The notes: generated from the letters alone by a model not told the origin. DNA of 64,000 nucleotides from Puccinellia tenuiflora (GCA_012064385.1 QRDG01000601.1:1224065-1288064); one strand, 5' to 3'; shown: positions 6,874-19,620, numbered from the stretch's first letter. Translations and numbers: made by a program.

Positions 6874-9800
6874 ATGGAACCACACGGCAGAGATGAAATT
6901 GAGGAAAATATCCTCGAGGATATAATCTGCGGCGATGATGAAACAAGTCACTTTCTGAACGACTCCGGTGAGGGGGATGAGTCTCTCAACGCCTGGAAAG
7001 AGGCCGAACTCGGCATCTCCGATGAGGGAGAAGCCGACAAGGCAGAAGCCGGCGGCTCCGGTGCAACATTGATTATTACAAACTCCGACGAGGTGCATAT
7101 ATATATTTATATTAATTAATTTAGCCTCTGTTGTCCATATACACATATTAACAGTCTTTCTTCTTTTAGCCATCCGGATCGAGCAAATCCTCTGTGAGGA
7201 CGAAACGAGGCCCAACCAAAAAGTTGCAGGACAATGTCCGCTACAGGATCGAAGAAGTCGGTGCAGACGGCGAACCCATTGCTCCAATTGATGTTAGACA
7301 AAAATTTGTGAAGCAATGCGGTGTTATTGTTAGGGACTACGTCCCGATCACCATCCGAGAATGGAATAAGCCAAGGGATCCTAAAGTTAGCTATATCGGC
7401 CCCGAAGGCAAAAGACGCCTTTTTCAAAAGGTCATGGTTAATTTCACATTGCCGTTGCCAGAGGTGGATCCAGAGGAGGGGGAGCCAGATGAGGAGGAGA
7501 TGGATGCCCGAAAAAAAGCTCTAGTAGATAAAGTCAAGGCGTGGGCTCTTAAGAAGATGGCCGAGCTATTCAACAAATTTAAGAACAGATTGTACACCGA
7601 CTTCATCTTGAAAGATAAAACTCCGGATTTCGATCGCGGGTATGAGAAGATAAGAGACTACTGGGAAGATTTTGTGAATTACAAGAAATCAGAGGAAGCT
7701 CAGTTAAAGTCTGCAGTAAACAAGGCAAATGCTGCTAAAAAGAAGTACCACCATACTATGGGGGCTGCTGGCTACGCCTGTTCCATGCCTAAGTGGGACA
7801 AACTTGAGGCCGACCTGCTGGCTAAAGGGATCGTTCCAGAGCCTATAAAAGAAGGATGGACCGAACGGACAAGAAATTGGTTTTACGGGCATGGGGGCAC
7901 ATTGGACGCAGAAGGAAAGTGCATATATACCAGAAGACACAAGGATAATCCCCTACTACCCATCGAAGAAATTAGGAAAGCATACAAGGATGTTGAAGAG
8001 GGACGGTTCCGTCCCGATAGAGACGATGACGAGCTTTCACGCGCCATTGGGAATAAAGAACATGTGGGACGAACACGAGGCACCAAAGGCTCCAAGCCGT
8101 GGAAACATGGGTTTCCCGAGGAAAGGAAAATATTTCCCGATAAAAGTCATCAGAGGAGAAAGGAAAGGGAGGCAAGGGAAGCAATCGCTGCTGCAGACCG
8201 GCTGCGTAATATAGAAGAAACAATTAAGCGGCAGCAGGATCAAATGAAGCGGCAGCAGGATCAAATTAACGAACTTAGCCAGCAAGGCACTGCCGGCCTA
8301 TCTCAGCAGCACGTTGTACAAGCTGCAGTCGATGCTACCGACCCATCATATCGGAAAAGCAGCGTGGCTTCGAGCATGGTCCCGGCACGTGATGATGATG
8401 CACTGACGACGGATGCTCTTCGTCGCTACCCAGTGGATGATATCACGGAGAGCACACCTTGTGAGCTACATGTGAAAGTGTTCAACATAACCATGAAGGT
8501 GGCGGTCGGCTATGCCGTACCAATTGGACCTACACCAACTTTCCATTGCTCCCCGGTTCCTCATGGCTACGCTATTGTCGGGGTCGATGAAGTTAGTAAA
8601 GGATTTGAGGAGCTGAAGCTGGAACACCCTGCAGGTGAAGATGGGGAGGTGGTTGAACTTGGAGAAGCCAAGAAAGGGACTATTCTATGGCCAAAGGAAT
8701 TCATCGTGCTTCCAAACTGGCTGCCTCCGCCGCCTCACCACTCTCCACCGCCTCCGCCGCCTCACCACTCTCCACCGCCTCCGCCGCCTCACCACTCTCC
8801 ACCGCCTCCGCCGCCTCACCACTCTCCACCGCCTCAGGCGCCGTCTCCGCCGCCTCACCACTCTCCACCGCCGCCGCCTCAGGCGCCGTCTCCGCCGCCT
8901 CACCACTCTCCACCGCCGCCGCCTCAGGCGCCGTCTCCGCCGCCTCACCAGTCTCCAGAGCAGCCGTCTTCGCCGCCGCGTCAGTCGTCTCCGCCGCCGC
9001 GTAAGTCTTCTCCGGCGCCACGTGTGGGTACTCTGGGGTTTGATAAAAACCGATCACCGAAACGTTCAAGGTCACCCCTCCCAAAAGTACCTCATAAGAA
9101 TCTTGCCAAGAGACCTTATGACTATACGGTGGAGGAAAATAAGGCGATCGCAAAAGGGGAAACGGATAAGTGGTTTGCTAACTTGAAGGCAAAGAAGGCG
9201 AAAGCGCCAGAGTTCCCCGACACCCCAGAAGAACATGCCGCTGTCGTGAAAATGCTGAAAAATTATGCCCAACCCCCGCCAAAGCTGACACCAGACTATG
9301 ACCGCTCTATTCTCAAGTCGGTTCGGGCAAATAAACAGCGGTCGAAGAGTATTAGTGCAAGCCGGAAGACAGTTCCCCAGCTAGGAGAACAGCAAAAACA
9401 ATCGTGCCCCCCGCTCAAAGTGTTTTCCGATACCAAGGTGGGGTCGAGCAAACCTGCGGTCGGCATCGATCCTGAGTTTGTTGCAATGTACGGAGAAGTA
9501 GCCGCTGCTCACGGCTTGTCTATTGCTCAGTACTTAGACCAATTACAATTCCACGAAATTCCTAGAGTTCCAAAATACCAATACCGGCACGGGCATCCTC
9601 TCGTCAAATCTCATGTCAAAGATCTACCAACAAAAATGCGAAGATTGCATAGTTGGTACATGGCAGCCTCAAAGAAAGGGGAAAATTGGATCTACGTGGG
9701 ATATAAGAACGAGCATTACGGGCATGGAGATGACCACGTAATGATTGAATTTTGTGAATTATTTCAGTTATACCAACAAGAAGCCCTTGACAAAGCTATC

Positions 9801-10853
9801 ATCAGCGCCTATTGTCTGTAAGTATTATTTCTGTAGTTAAGTCTCTACCTAGCTCACCTCGTTCATTGCATTTATAATTATCTTACTTATCACTATATTA
9901 ATTATGCAGAATGAAGATTCTCGAATGCAAAAGAGGACAAATCTATGATATTGGGTTCGTTGATCCAAATACCATTCATGAAAAAAGTCTCCTTGATTTT
10001 TACGACCAAACCGAGAATAACTTGGTAAATGCGTTACGGTTCAACGAAGTCAAAAGAGAAATATTATTTCCTTACAACTTCAAGTAAGTGTTACTGTCTT
10101 CTACATATTTTATTTCGCTTAATTTCTCGATGTTAAGTGTATAATTGATGACTTATGCGTGCGCAGCTTCCACTTTATTCTGCTAATCATTATGCCTGAC
10201 AAAGGAGTAGTACAAGTCATGGACTCCTTACATAAACCCCTTGAGAAGTGGGCGGACATGCAGGAATGCCTCCAGAGGTAATTTCAATCATTATGGCATT
10301 ATCGGCAACTTTCCGTTCATTTACTGATAGCAAGTAATTAATATATAACTCCTTTATTCATTTTCTTTGCCGGGCAGGGCTTGGAAACGATTCACCGCCA
10401 GGGCTAGGGGTGAATGGGCGGAGGAGCTTACATTTCAACCAATAAATGTAAGTACTACTATCTAGATCCGCGCATCTCTTTGATTCTATTTCAATACCAT
10501 TACCATTTTTTGATCGAACTCTGTTCCCGTAAAGTGCTTGAGCCAGGGAAGCGGGAATCATTTATGTGGATACTACGTCTGCGAGTTCATTCGTCAGACG
10601 TGCTGTGAGAAGGGCAGAATCTTAGAACAACTTAAAGTGCGTATGCAATATTCATAATTTTAGTTTATTGCCATCAATTCTGTTTACTTTCATTCATATA
10701 TATTGATCCTTTTTTAATTAGATCGAACGGTTGCGGGATGGCCTTCTACCACACGATCGCATACGAGCAATTCAAGAGGAATTTGCCGGATTCTTACTTG
10801 CAGAGGTCCTAGATCCGAAAGGAGAATTCTACTCTAAGGTTGAAATTAAATAG
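6874..10853 (+). CDS. CACTA Transposase_24/DUF8039/Ulp1-protease fusion, 7 exons, 1151 aa
   Basis: Exons, by GT/AG sites and continuous frame, are 6874-7092, 7170-9817, 9910-10083, 10167-10277, 10378-10447, 10535-10636 and 10722-10853; together 3456 bases, no internal stop. Order along the protein: an acidic N-terminus; a Transposase_24-like region (GVIVRDYVPITIREWNKP to RGTKGSKPWKHGF); a coiled-coil Gln-rich segment (RQQDQMKRQQDQINE); a DUF8039-like region (YPVDDITESTPCELHVKVFN to WPKEFIVLPNW); about 95 residues of PPPPHHSP/PPQAPSP repeats; and a C48 (Ulp1-type) cysteine protease spread over exons 3-7. Its likely catalytic residues are His in NFHFILLIIMPD, Asp in QVMDSL, Gln in LSQGSGN and Cys in LCGYYVCEFI. 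Such proteases cleave SUMO-like conjugates in the nucleus; the role in CACTA transposition is unknown. The homologues at 39288 and 47434 are broken, so this is the reference copy here. Confidence 0.88.
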
Positions 10854-11154
10854 GGAGAGTGTAAAAGAGATGTATATATGTAGGACGACGAATGAGATGT
10901 GTGTAATATATATATTCGTGGCGATAATGTGTAATAGTGGTTCCTCTTATTTAACTAGTAGTGCCATTTTTGTAGTTCTAAGAAATATTTAATTTAAGTT
11001 TTTTAAACATGCATGCATTTTTCATAATTAAATAGGTCTTATTTTTCTGAACATTTTGGTATTTTATTCATATTTTTATGAATTATAGAATAAGCATTAT
11101 TTATTTTATAAATTTAAACAATTTTCTGAAATTTTTGGAAAAAGTAAAATCTGA

Positions 11155-11360
11155 CGGGACAATCGTCCCGGTTCGTATTACGAACCGGGACGAAAGCCTC
11201 CGCCCCTGCTGCCTGTGGCCGGGCCACGTGCCCCCCCCCCATTCGTCCCGGTTGGTGTCCCAACCGGGACGAGCATTCGTCCCGATTGATTCGTCCCGGT
11301 TGGGGAACCGGGACCAATGGCCCAAACCAACCGGGACAAAAGGCTATTTTTCTACTAGTG
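11155..11360 (+). repeat. Right subterminal and terminal inverted repeat of CACTA-1
   Basis: Inverted units CGTCCCGGTTCG...CGAACCGGGACG (about 11166-11195) and further GTCCCGGTTGGT/ACCAACCGGGAC halves (11243-11340) lead to the terminus CTACTAGTG at 11360. CACTA transposases are known to require such subterminal arrays. Confidence 0.9.
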
Positions 11361-11689
11361 CACTGTATGGCGTAAGATAAGATGTCCTCGAGCATGAGAT
11401 TGTTTATGGTTCCTTTCATACTACTGTGAGCCTGTTTGGTGCAAAATATCCCATCATATAAGTAATACAGCTAATGTTATAAAAAAACACATTGTACTTT
11501 CTTGCAAGAAACTTTCCTGTTTGTTCGGTGGTTTTCCCTACAAGTGGATAAAAAAAAACACATCTACTCTACTACTGAAACAAGAAGAACACAAGCAGCT
11601 CCTATCACCGGCAGCTTCAGGGAGATCACAACAGCAAGGTTCAGCTCCTATGCATTTTGTCATGCCTGACGATGCACCATAGAGGTTCA

Positions 11690-12165
11690 GTGGTGTTCCT
11701 GTGTGGCACCAGCGTGCGTGTGTGTGTTAATTATGTGTGGGGCCTGTGTGCCAGTGTGTGCTAAGTGTGGTTGGGTTGGCATATAAGCCACGGCTGTATC
11801 TGAATCTGAATCAAGTCTGAAGAAATAGAACCGAAGTTCCCTGTCTCTCTACGTCTCTCTCTCTTCTTCACGAAATTGAGCAAGGGTTCAATCTTCTCAC
11901 GCTGGCAATCATACCAGCAAGGGGAATCTTACACTTGGTATCAGATTTGGGCGATCCTTGGGCTAGGTTCGTCCGCGGCTGTTTTTCTCTCTCGATTTTG
12001 AGCTGTAATTCCGGAGTCGGGTCGTGATTGAGGAATCGATTTAAGTCGATCTCTTCGATTGCTGTAAATCCTCGCGCCGGTCGGCTTGATCTAGAGTGCG
12101 AGCACCACGGCACCGTCTCCGCAAACCACGTTCATCCTCGACGCGATGGGAGAAGTCGCGGATCA
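11690..12165 (+). mobile_element. Remnant of an LTR retrotransposon: LTR end plus primer-binding site
   Basis: The tail of an LTR (possible TATA at 11778 in CATATAAGCC, ending CTTACA near 11934) is followed by TTGGTATCAGATTTGGGC, a match to the initiator-Met tRNA primer-binding site used by many plant Copia and Gypsy elements. Leader-like sequence continues to about 12165, where the ATG-containing stretch breaks off. No gag or pol follows, and the other LTR is missing. The left boundary of the LTR is not resolved. Confidence 0.65.
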
Positions 12166-13950
12166 AACGGGAGCATACGGATCATGTAGAGGAGGGAAGG
12201 GGAGAACCAGGAACTCATCTAAACTGCCATGTGAGGTGACCAGATGCAACAGCTCGGGAAAACTGCAGACAGAGGCAGACTTACAGTGTCTTGACTGTGG
12301 CGATCAGCCCGCTCCCGCCCCTCGTCGCACGCGTGCTCCTGCCCTCCTCGCACTGCACGCAGCGGCGGCGCAGATAGTGGATCGCGGGTGGGGGATCGAG
12401 GGTGGGAGCAGTACGTACAATGGTGTTCCTCTGTTCGTGAAGAAATTACCTTAATACCCCGACTACTTATAGTTAAATTTTCTTTTAATGGTTGGACGGC
12501 TAATATAATTTAGGTGAGTAGATTCAAATCAAACGGCTAAAAATAATTTAAGATGCAAGCTACCTGAAACTACCAGAGGTAGTTTTCCAACCACCGTAAA
12601 AGAGCTCATATAACTAATGTACAAATGTACATATGGTCATTATTGTGGTTATTTCAAAATGGCATAAACATCTTTTGTCACCTGTAAAATAAAAAGTTAT
12701 TTAATTCTATTTCCGCATAGATTACACTTTACATAGCATAACTTTTATAGTTGCGATAGAATATCATTTCTTAAACATGAATATCCATCAGAATACAAAA
12801 AATAACTTTCACCACTTTAGACACACTGAAGACGATGCCCTCACATTTACGAGGTCCTCCGTGCTAGTTTGGCTTAAAATCATCAGCTAAATACCTAAAA
12901 TGTTCCCCTAGACCATATTTCTTATCACAAAAGTACATTTTACTATGAAGTAAAATTAATTAAATACATGATCACATATGCAGGAAAATAGCTGACATCA
13001 AAAAGAAAGAATTCCAAGAACTATAAGTTGATGGAAGCAACTCTAACATGGGCCATGGACATGAAAATATTGTTGACTAAACGTAATCTTGGCCTTTACA
13101 TTACCACACTCAAAAAAAAATGCTCCAGAAATACGCTAAGAGGTAAAGTATGCAACATTTTATTACAATATGACACCACATCCATCCTATTTTAAAAACT
13201 AACTATTTGATGGAGGAGGAACCACTACCTTGATAGGACTCCCTCAAGGAGAGATATGACCAACAAAGAACAATAATGAGATCTGCCGGAAGCCCACAAA
13301 GAATGGTCTCTCATAAGGTTCCAAGACTTTAAATCCGTTGCTGCATATAATTTTTTAGAGAGAGGATTTGGTCTCCTGGGGGCGCGGTACCCAGTTGCAT
13401 CGGACCGTCCATAGTCTATCCTAGCAATCATGGCATGATGGTGATCAATTGAAGTTTAGTGTTGGCATTTCTGCAACTCTCTGCTAACGTTGTACCGCAC
13501 AGGGATACGAGTAGGGAGGGTAGTTGGGAAGGTCCGTGAGGCAGCGTGCCAGACTGGTACACTCATGGAATGCCAATTTCAGCAGACACACACACCCTGA
13601 CACATGCATGTCTGCATTGGAACAAAATTCTCGCAGCGCACAATGTCACATTCACGTCCTGATCGGCTCTAAAAGGCGCTCCTAAACATGTATCACAAAT
13701 ATTAAATAGTTTCTAGTATTCTAATGATTTGTGTCTTAGGCGTTGTATCTAAACAAAGTTTATTTGGTACTCCACTCGTGGCAGAGGTGTCTGTTGAGTT
13801 CATTCAGACTATCGACTAGAAGAAAACATATTTAAAATTAACAAACATGGAGTTTAGAAAATCATTTTAATTCCATCAAGTCATTGTACAACTAGTCACA
13901 GTATCAAAAACGTGCTTGCGAGCCGGAAGTCGGGGGACTGCCTCCGGCCT
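12166..13950. other. Intergenic stretch without recognisable gene
   Basis: Mixed sequence, moderately AT-rich from 12450. Only short unsupported frames are present. No repeat boundary, RNA gene or conserved protein could be recognised. Confidence 0.5.
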
Positions 13951-13951
13951 C

Positions 13952-14015
13952 AGTGTACGAAACTCTGATCAAATTGCATGTTGGTGTACGAAACTCTGAT
14001 CACATTGCATGTTAG
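13952..14015 (+). repeat. Tandem duplication of ~32 bp
   Basis: GTGTACGAAACTCTGATCA followed by AATTGCATGTTG occurs at 13953, then again with one difference (CATTGCATGTTA) at 13985. The rest of the stretch to about 14800 shows no gene. Confidence 0.8.
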
Positions 14016-14951
14016 TGTACTTTGTCATCCGAATTTATTACTCGTACCTCCAAAAGATGGCTACCAAAGTTTCACTAGCAATTATATTACTACAGTCTCA
14101 CTACCAATAAATGATACGCGTGAAACATTATGTCTACACCTGCATTCCAGTGCTGCAGAATTGCGTCTCACACTGACACATTCGCATCCACTCTACACAT
14201 GATTAAATGTGTGTACTACTTTGTCAGAAATTTAGTTGGCTAAGACGGTTTTCAATGTACTTAGTTTTGAGCCGTTCTTTCTATACATATGCATCCAACG
14301 GTTGGGATGTGGATGGGTAGGTGCCCCCATGGGTACCCAATTAATTCCAAACTGAGACTTTTTATTCTGCAAGTTTCAGATGCGGACATAATAGAGAAAA
14401 CATTATGCAATCTCCACGCCTCCATGATTGTCAGCAGTCAAATGTGAGCATGCATTGACATTGGACCAAGAATGGGAAGCGGAATCGTCTACGATTCGTC
14501 AATTATTTTGAGACAAGGACACATAGTCTAAAGAGACTAATTATCAACCACAACTTATTTTATTTTATTTTTTGAGACAAGGATAAGCACGCAACATAGT
14601 GCGATTTCCATCCCCCCTAGTCAACGGCATTACCTTACCCAAAGCTACTAGTCGACGTAAATCCATTTTGCTTCTACACTTGCTGGTTTTGGAGCTAACG
14701 AGGCGGCCAGGGTCAGAAAGAAAGAACATAGCAGAGTTCGAAGAATATCAGAGCAATGCATGTAACGACGATTGTAGACGTCCAATGCTTCTAGCTGCCT
14801 TTTCGATAAAGATAACTTTATTACTTAAAAAGTTTTAAATATTACATCCGGCCTCCTCATACTTTGGATGCATATAGCCTCCACAATTTGACGAGTATCA
14901 TTCTGAAAAATAAGCAAAACTACATATGAAAATGAGAAATTGTAAAAATGC

Positions 14952-15614
14952 CTAAGTAGGTAGATGGCTAATCCGGAGATTATGCTGCCATCCATGCTGG
15001 GAATAAAAGTTCCACGCCGAAGCCTCCAACTGTGTAGACACCTCCATAAACAGATCGCGATGCTCCACACGCTGTAGAGGGGGCCATGAATGGATTGTAG
15101 CCGTGCACCGGTATATGACCTGCATAAGAGAAGCATTTTTATCGTTAAAAATCTTGTCATTTCTATGTAGCAATAACGTCCATGTAACGGCAAGCGCTCC
15201 CACCCTAATAAGTAGATTAAACCTAGGATCCACACCGTTGAGCCAATTGCCGAAAATATTTGCAACGCTCCGTGGTGGATATAAGTTAGAACCTATCTGT
15301 ATGGCTGACCATATAGATCTCGCAAAATTGCATTGAAAGAAAATGGGCTTTATAGTCTCGTCGTGCTGACAGACACACTTTTTACTTCCATACCAATTCC
15401 GCTTTGCAAGGTTATCTTTGGTAAGAATTACACCTCGACGGAGATACCACGCAAATACTTTAGTTATAAGCAGGATCTTCATCTTCCAATTTTTTTATTA
15501 TTATCAACTGGTATATTATGTTGGATTAAAACTTTGTACATTGAATTCACGGAGAATTTTCCACTCTCGTTGAGATTCCATCAAAATTCATCGGATCCCT
15601 GCGTTAGCGGAACT
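14952..15614 (-). pseudogene. LINE reverse-transcriptase zinc-binding region (zf-RVT) and C-terminus
   Basis: The minus-strand frame 15482-14952 encodes the C-terminal zf-RVT type segment of a LINE ORF2. Markers are TKVFAWYLRRGVILTKDNLA, KRNWYGSKKCVCQHDETIK and FFQCNFARSIWSAIQ. One zinc-ligand Cys spacing is altered (KKCVCQHDE instead of the usual C-x2-C). Upstream bases up to 15614 hold the interrupted linker, which continues at 32173 after the Copia insertion. Stops and a frame change between 15482 and 15614 show that it is not functional. Confidence 0.78.
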
Positions 15615-15619
15615 GCATC

Positions 15620-16629
15620 TGTTGGAATTTTTGTCCCAAATAGCCGACCCTTTTAATTAACCCAATAATTCTTGGAAATTGTAGAGGCCCATGTGGCCCA
15701 TTCATGCATGGAAAGAGGTGGGACAAAATATTTAGTCCCATACCGCCAGTTGGGAGAGAGTTTCACCAGCTTATAAGGTGAGCCTTTCTACCACTAGTAT
15801 GAGGCACGGAAAAAGGAGAGAATAAGAGAGAGCCACACGCGCGCTCCTCCTCCGCCGCCCGCCTCGCCACGCCACGCCACGCCACGCCTGGTCACGCCGC
15901 GCCGCACCGCGGGAATGAGCCGAGCCGATGGCTATATTTTTGTCACGCGCCACGCATGATTGGAATACGAACGGGTGCGCAGAAGCTGAAACGTTTTGCT
16001 TAGTGGATAATTAATTCGAACCTGAGTGCTCCTATTCAGTTCGTCTTCTGTCTCTTCGTTTCATCACCCACGCAGCCTGTTCACCTTCTCCTCTGTGTCT
16101 ATAAAAGAGAGGTCGCTCCTCTCCAGAAAATGAGACAACAACCACACATCTCATGCGCCTGCCTCCTGGTTCTCGAGCTTTGCGCCACCAATCAAAACCT
16201 CTCCATCCCGTTCTGAGGAGTGCACCGCGGGACGGGACAGTAGGCCTCTGGAACCCCGCCTCTCATGATCCTGTACGGGAGAGGGGCGATAAGGTTTGGG
16301 GAGCGCTTCCGTGCGACTACTGACCTTTTTGTCAACACGGACACCGACGACTTCTTCCCAAACGACGACTACTTCCCCGACGTCAACGACATCTTCGGCG
16401 ACATGAGCACCGACGACGCCAACGGGTCTTCCTCCAACACCCCGTACGTGCTCATCTCTGTTCTACTAGATATCATGCTTCATATAGTGTTTGTAGCAAT
16501 TTGTGTAGAATTGCTATTTCTGTACTCTCTATTAGATTGCATGACTAGTTTAATTCATATTTATTAGTCATGTTTTATCTACTGCTTTTAAGGATTAAAT
16601 CATGTGGAAATGTCCTAATATTTTCAACA
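15620..16629 (+). repeat. 5' LTR of the Copia element
   Basis: It is bounded by TG...CA and the GCATC duplication. A TATA box (TATAAAA, 16099-16105) follows CCTCTGTGTC. An open segment downstream of it (16265-16443) appears to be a 5' coding exon: it ends at a donor GTACGT (16444) and joins in frame to gag at 16650 (see findings). Confidence 0.93.
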
Positions 16630-17766
16630 ATCCAAAAACCTTATGATAGGAAATTTTCCTCCATTGGCTTTGCTGCATCACTAAAGCCTCCTCCTTTTGT
16701 GGGCGTCAATTACAAGAATTGGCATGCAAGAGCCACTCAGTGGTTTGAAACCATGAAGTGCTTCCACACTGCTAAAGGCAAGCCTGAAGGAGAGCATTCT
16801 CCTGAACAGGAGAATGCTTTTCAGGAAGCCGATATCCTCCTGAGAGGGGCTATTCTCAGCATTCTGGGCGAGAAAATCATTGACCCATATTTGTCCATCA
16901 CTACGGGCAAGGGTATGTGGGATGCGCTCGAGGCCAAATTTGGGGTCTTGGATGCAGACAGTGAATTGTATGTCATGGAGCAGTTCTATGACTACAAGAT
17001 GACTCGTGATCGCTCCGTTGTGGAGCAGGCTCATGAGATGCAATCCATTGCTAAGGAACTTGAGCAGTTCACATGCGTCTGACCGGACAAGTTCATTGCC
17101 GGAGGCATCATTGCCAAGCTTCCTCCCTTGTGGAGGAATTTTGCTACTTCTCTGAAGCATAAGAGACAAGATTTTTCAGTTATGGATCTCATTGGGTCTC
17201 TCGATGTGGAGGAGAAGGCGAGAGCAAAAGACGCACGCGCTCGAGGTGCCGAGGGAGGTTCTACTGCCAACTTCGTTCAGAAGAAGCACTCCTACCCCCA
17301 CAAGGCCAAGAACAAGCATGAGGGAAAAGGCAAGCATGATGCAAAGAACAAGCCCTCAGAGTCTACCAACTTCAAGAAGAAGACCAGTAAGAAGAAAGGA
17401 TCTTGCCATGTTTGCGGTGATCCCAATCACTGGGCTCCTAGTTGCCCAAATCGCTATGACAGGCAACAACAAGGAAAGAGCGGCAACACCGCTAATGTTG
17501 TCATCAGCGATGTTGAGCTGAAGGACGTTGGGTACGGTATATTTCCCACTGTCTTTTCAGAATGTCATTCTCCTGAATGGTGGATTGACACGGGTGCAAA
17601 TGTATGTTTGTGCTGACATCTCAATGTTTTCTTCTTACCAGGTCGCAGGGACTTTCTCCGTGCTGATGGGGAACGGGTCACATGCTTCTATTCATGGTGT
17701 TGGTACGGTCGATCTGAAGTTTACTTCGGGGAAGATCGTGCGCCTGAAGAATGTTCATCATGTGCC
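16403..17766 (+). pseudogene. Copia gag and start of protease
   Basis: The proposed LTR exon (in-frame ATGs at 16265 and 16403) splices 16443 to 16650 into KFSSIGFAASLKPPPFVGV. Gag continues through YKNWHARATQWFETMKCFH to a CCHC zinc knuckle, CHVCGDPNHWAPSC, around 17404-17445, with a basic Lys-rich stretch before it, and then the protease motif WWIDTGAN. Defects are an in-frame TGA at 17080-17082, a frameshift near 17600 just after the protease DTG, and interruption at 17767 by another retroelement. Gag packages the element RNA; this copy cannot encode it. The gene resumes at 27767. Confidence 0.88.
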
Positions 17767-19620
17767 TGAAGGGGTCGTTGCATAGAAAACAAAAAATTTC
17801 CTACGTAACAAGCGGAAGAAACCCAACGGATCTAGATCTATTAGACGAAGGTAGCGAAGATGAGATCCAATCTCTTACCCTCGAAGAACGAACAAAGCCT
17901 TTTGTCGATGCAGGGGTTGGTCTGTCGATCCCCGCAACTAGACGCATCTAGTCGCGAGGAGATGTATTATCCACGCGATCCAATCCGATGAAGCACCGCA
18001 CGAGCAGCGCCTCCGCGGTATCCACACGTACGGCTCGATGTAGACTCCGCCTTCTTGATCCCGCAAGCAAGGCGGGAGTGGCTAGATAGATCTTGGCACC
18101 ACGACGGTTGTGATGGCGTTGATGGTGTAGATCTCCAAAAGCAGGGCTTCGCCTATGACATGGCAAGAGGAGGAGGATGAGGAGATGGTGCATCAGCCCT
18201 ACGGCTACGAGTGGTGCAGCAGCTTTGGTGGAGGAGATGGCGGCAGCCCTACGGGAGGGGTGGCGCCAAGGGGAGGTGGTGAGGGGTGCGGCTAGGGTTA
18301 GGTGTGGCCAGGACTTGGTCCCCTTGTGCCGCACCCCCTCCTCACCTTATATAGGTGGCGACTAGGGCAAGGGGTGGGGCGCCGGCCCTAGGGCTTGGAT
18401 GGCTTGGCCCCCAAGCTAGGGTTTGGGGCGCCTCCCCTTTGGGCCCCTTGGCCCTTAGCCGCATGGGCCTAGGAGGTTGGTGCGGCCAGCCCATGAGGCT
18501 GCTGCACCACCCCTATGGTCCATGTGGGCCCCATACTCCTATGGGCCCCAATTCTAGACCCTTCTAGAACCTTCTAGAAAATTTCGGTACCCTGCCGAAA
18601 TATTCCGGAACCTTTCCGATACCTCCGGAAACCACTTTCCTTATATGAATCTTATTCTCCGGACTCTTCCGGAACTCCTCGTGATGTCCGGGATCCCATC
18701 CGAGACTCCGAATCACCATTCGTTCATACCATCAATTATCTTATCGCTAACCCTAGCTACATCGGAGCGTTAAGTGTGTGGCCCTACGGGTTCGAGAACA
18801 TGCAGACATGATCAGATCAATAATCAATAGCGAGAACGAGATGCCCATATTGACTCCTACATATTCAACGAAGTTCCTTATCGATTGAACCACGATGCCG
18901 GAGGTTCTCAATCTCGTATACGATTCCCTTTGTCTCACCGATATTTAACTTGCCCGAGATTCGATCGTTGATATCTCCATATCTAGTTTCATCTTGTTAC
19001 CTAGCAAGTTCTCTTTACTCGTCCATAATATAGGATCACCGTGATTACCACTTAATCACATGGTTGCAACCTTTTCTGATGCTATATTACCGAGAGGGCC
19101 CAGAGATATCTTTTCCGTCACAAGGAAGGACAAATCCCACTCTTGATTCATGTCACCCAACAAATACCATTGGAAATACCTGAAAGCCACCTTTATAATC
19201 ACTCAGTTACGAAGTGACGTTTGATGTCCACAAAGTATTCCTCCGGTAAACGGGAGTGACATAATCTCATGGTCTAAGGAAACTATACTTGGCATATCTT
19301 AAAAGCGTTGGCAATGAAACTGTGTGACACGATCAATTGCAACTCTTTATTATTTGGGTCTTGTCCATCACATCATTCTCCCAATGACGTGACTCTGTTA
19401 TCAAGTGACTATAACAAGTCCATGGTTAGTAAACTCTAACCATCTCTTGACTAATGAACTAGTCTAGTAGAGGCTTACTAGGGACACCTGGTTGTTTATA
19501 TTCCACACATGTATTATGTTTCCGGTTAATACAATTATAGCATGGATAATAAACTAGTATCATAAACATGAATATGCTAATAAACCATTTTATTATTGCC
19601 TCTAGGGCATATTCCCAACA
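17767..19620 (-). repeat. 3' LTR of the non-autonomous element
   Basis: 1854 bases; the same sequence as 22425-27761 after removing the solo-LTR insertion. A minus-strand TATA (CTATATAAGG, around 18346-18357) marks the LTR promoter. The many ORFs over the GC-rich part (18000-18600) occur in both LTRs and are not genes. Confidence 0.93.

Larger units (their letters stand above)
1..11360 (+). mobile_element. CACTA-1 (En/Spm-type DNA transposon), left end outside window
   Basis: The right terminus reads as the reverse complement of CACTAGTAGAAAAATAGCC and ends at 11360. It is preceded by inverted subterminal units of the GTCCCGGTT...AACCGGGAC type (11160-11345). The left terminus lies before the window, so the target-site duplication cannot be verified; the 3 bases after the end are CAC. 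The contents on the plus strand are TNP2 (partial), gene A, two hairpins, gene B and the Ulp1-fusion gene. Both large genes are open where visible, unlike their relatives in the other two elements of this window, so this looks like the youngest or best preserved of the three. The family is recognised from termini and gene content; no family name is assigned. Confidence 0.93.

Noticed and set aside
8635..9186. Alternative-frame Arg-rich or Ala/Ser-rich ORFs over the proline repeat
   Set aside because: Shadows of the PPPPHHSP repeat of the intact gene in other frames.
11160..11345. TAGTCCCGGTT hairpins as miRNA genes
   Set aside because: Published cereal small RNAs match such units, but here they are the regular subterminal repeats of CACTA ends, present at all termini and internal blocks; treated as transposon repeats.
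11690..12165. Complete LTR retrotransposon
   Set aside because: Only one LTR end with primer site is visible; no second LTR, purine tract or coding region before 14800.
13225..13431. 68-codon minus-strand ORF
   Set aside because: Short, isolated, no motif; expected by chance in this composition.
17948..18567. ORFs of 60-128 codons on both strands in the LARD LTR
   Set aside because: The same frames occur in the second LTR (22607-23225) with scattered changes; LTR sequence, not genes.
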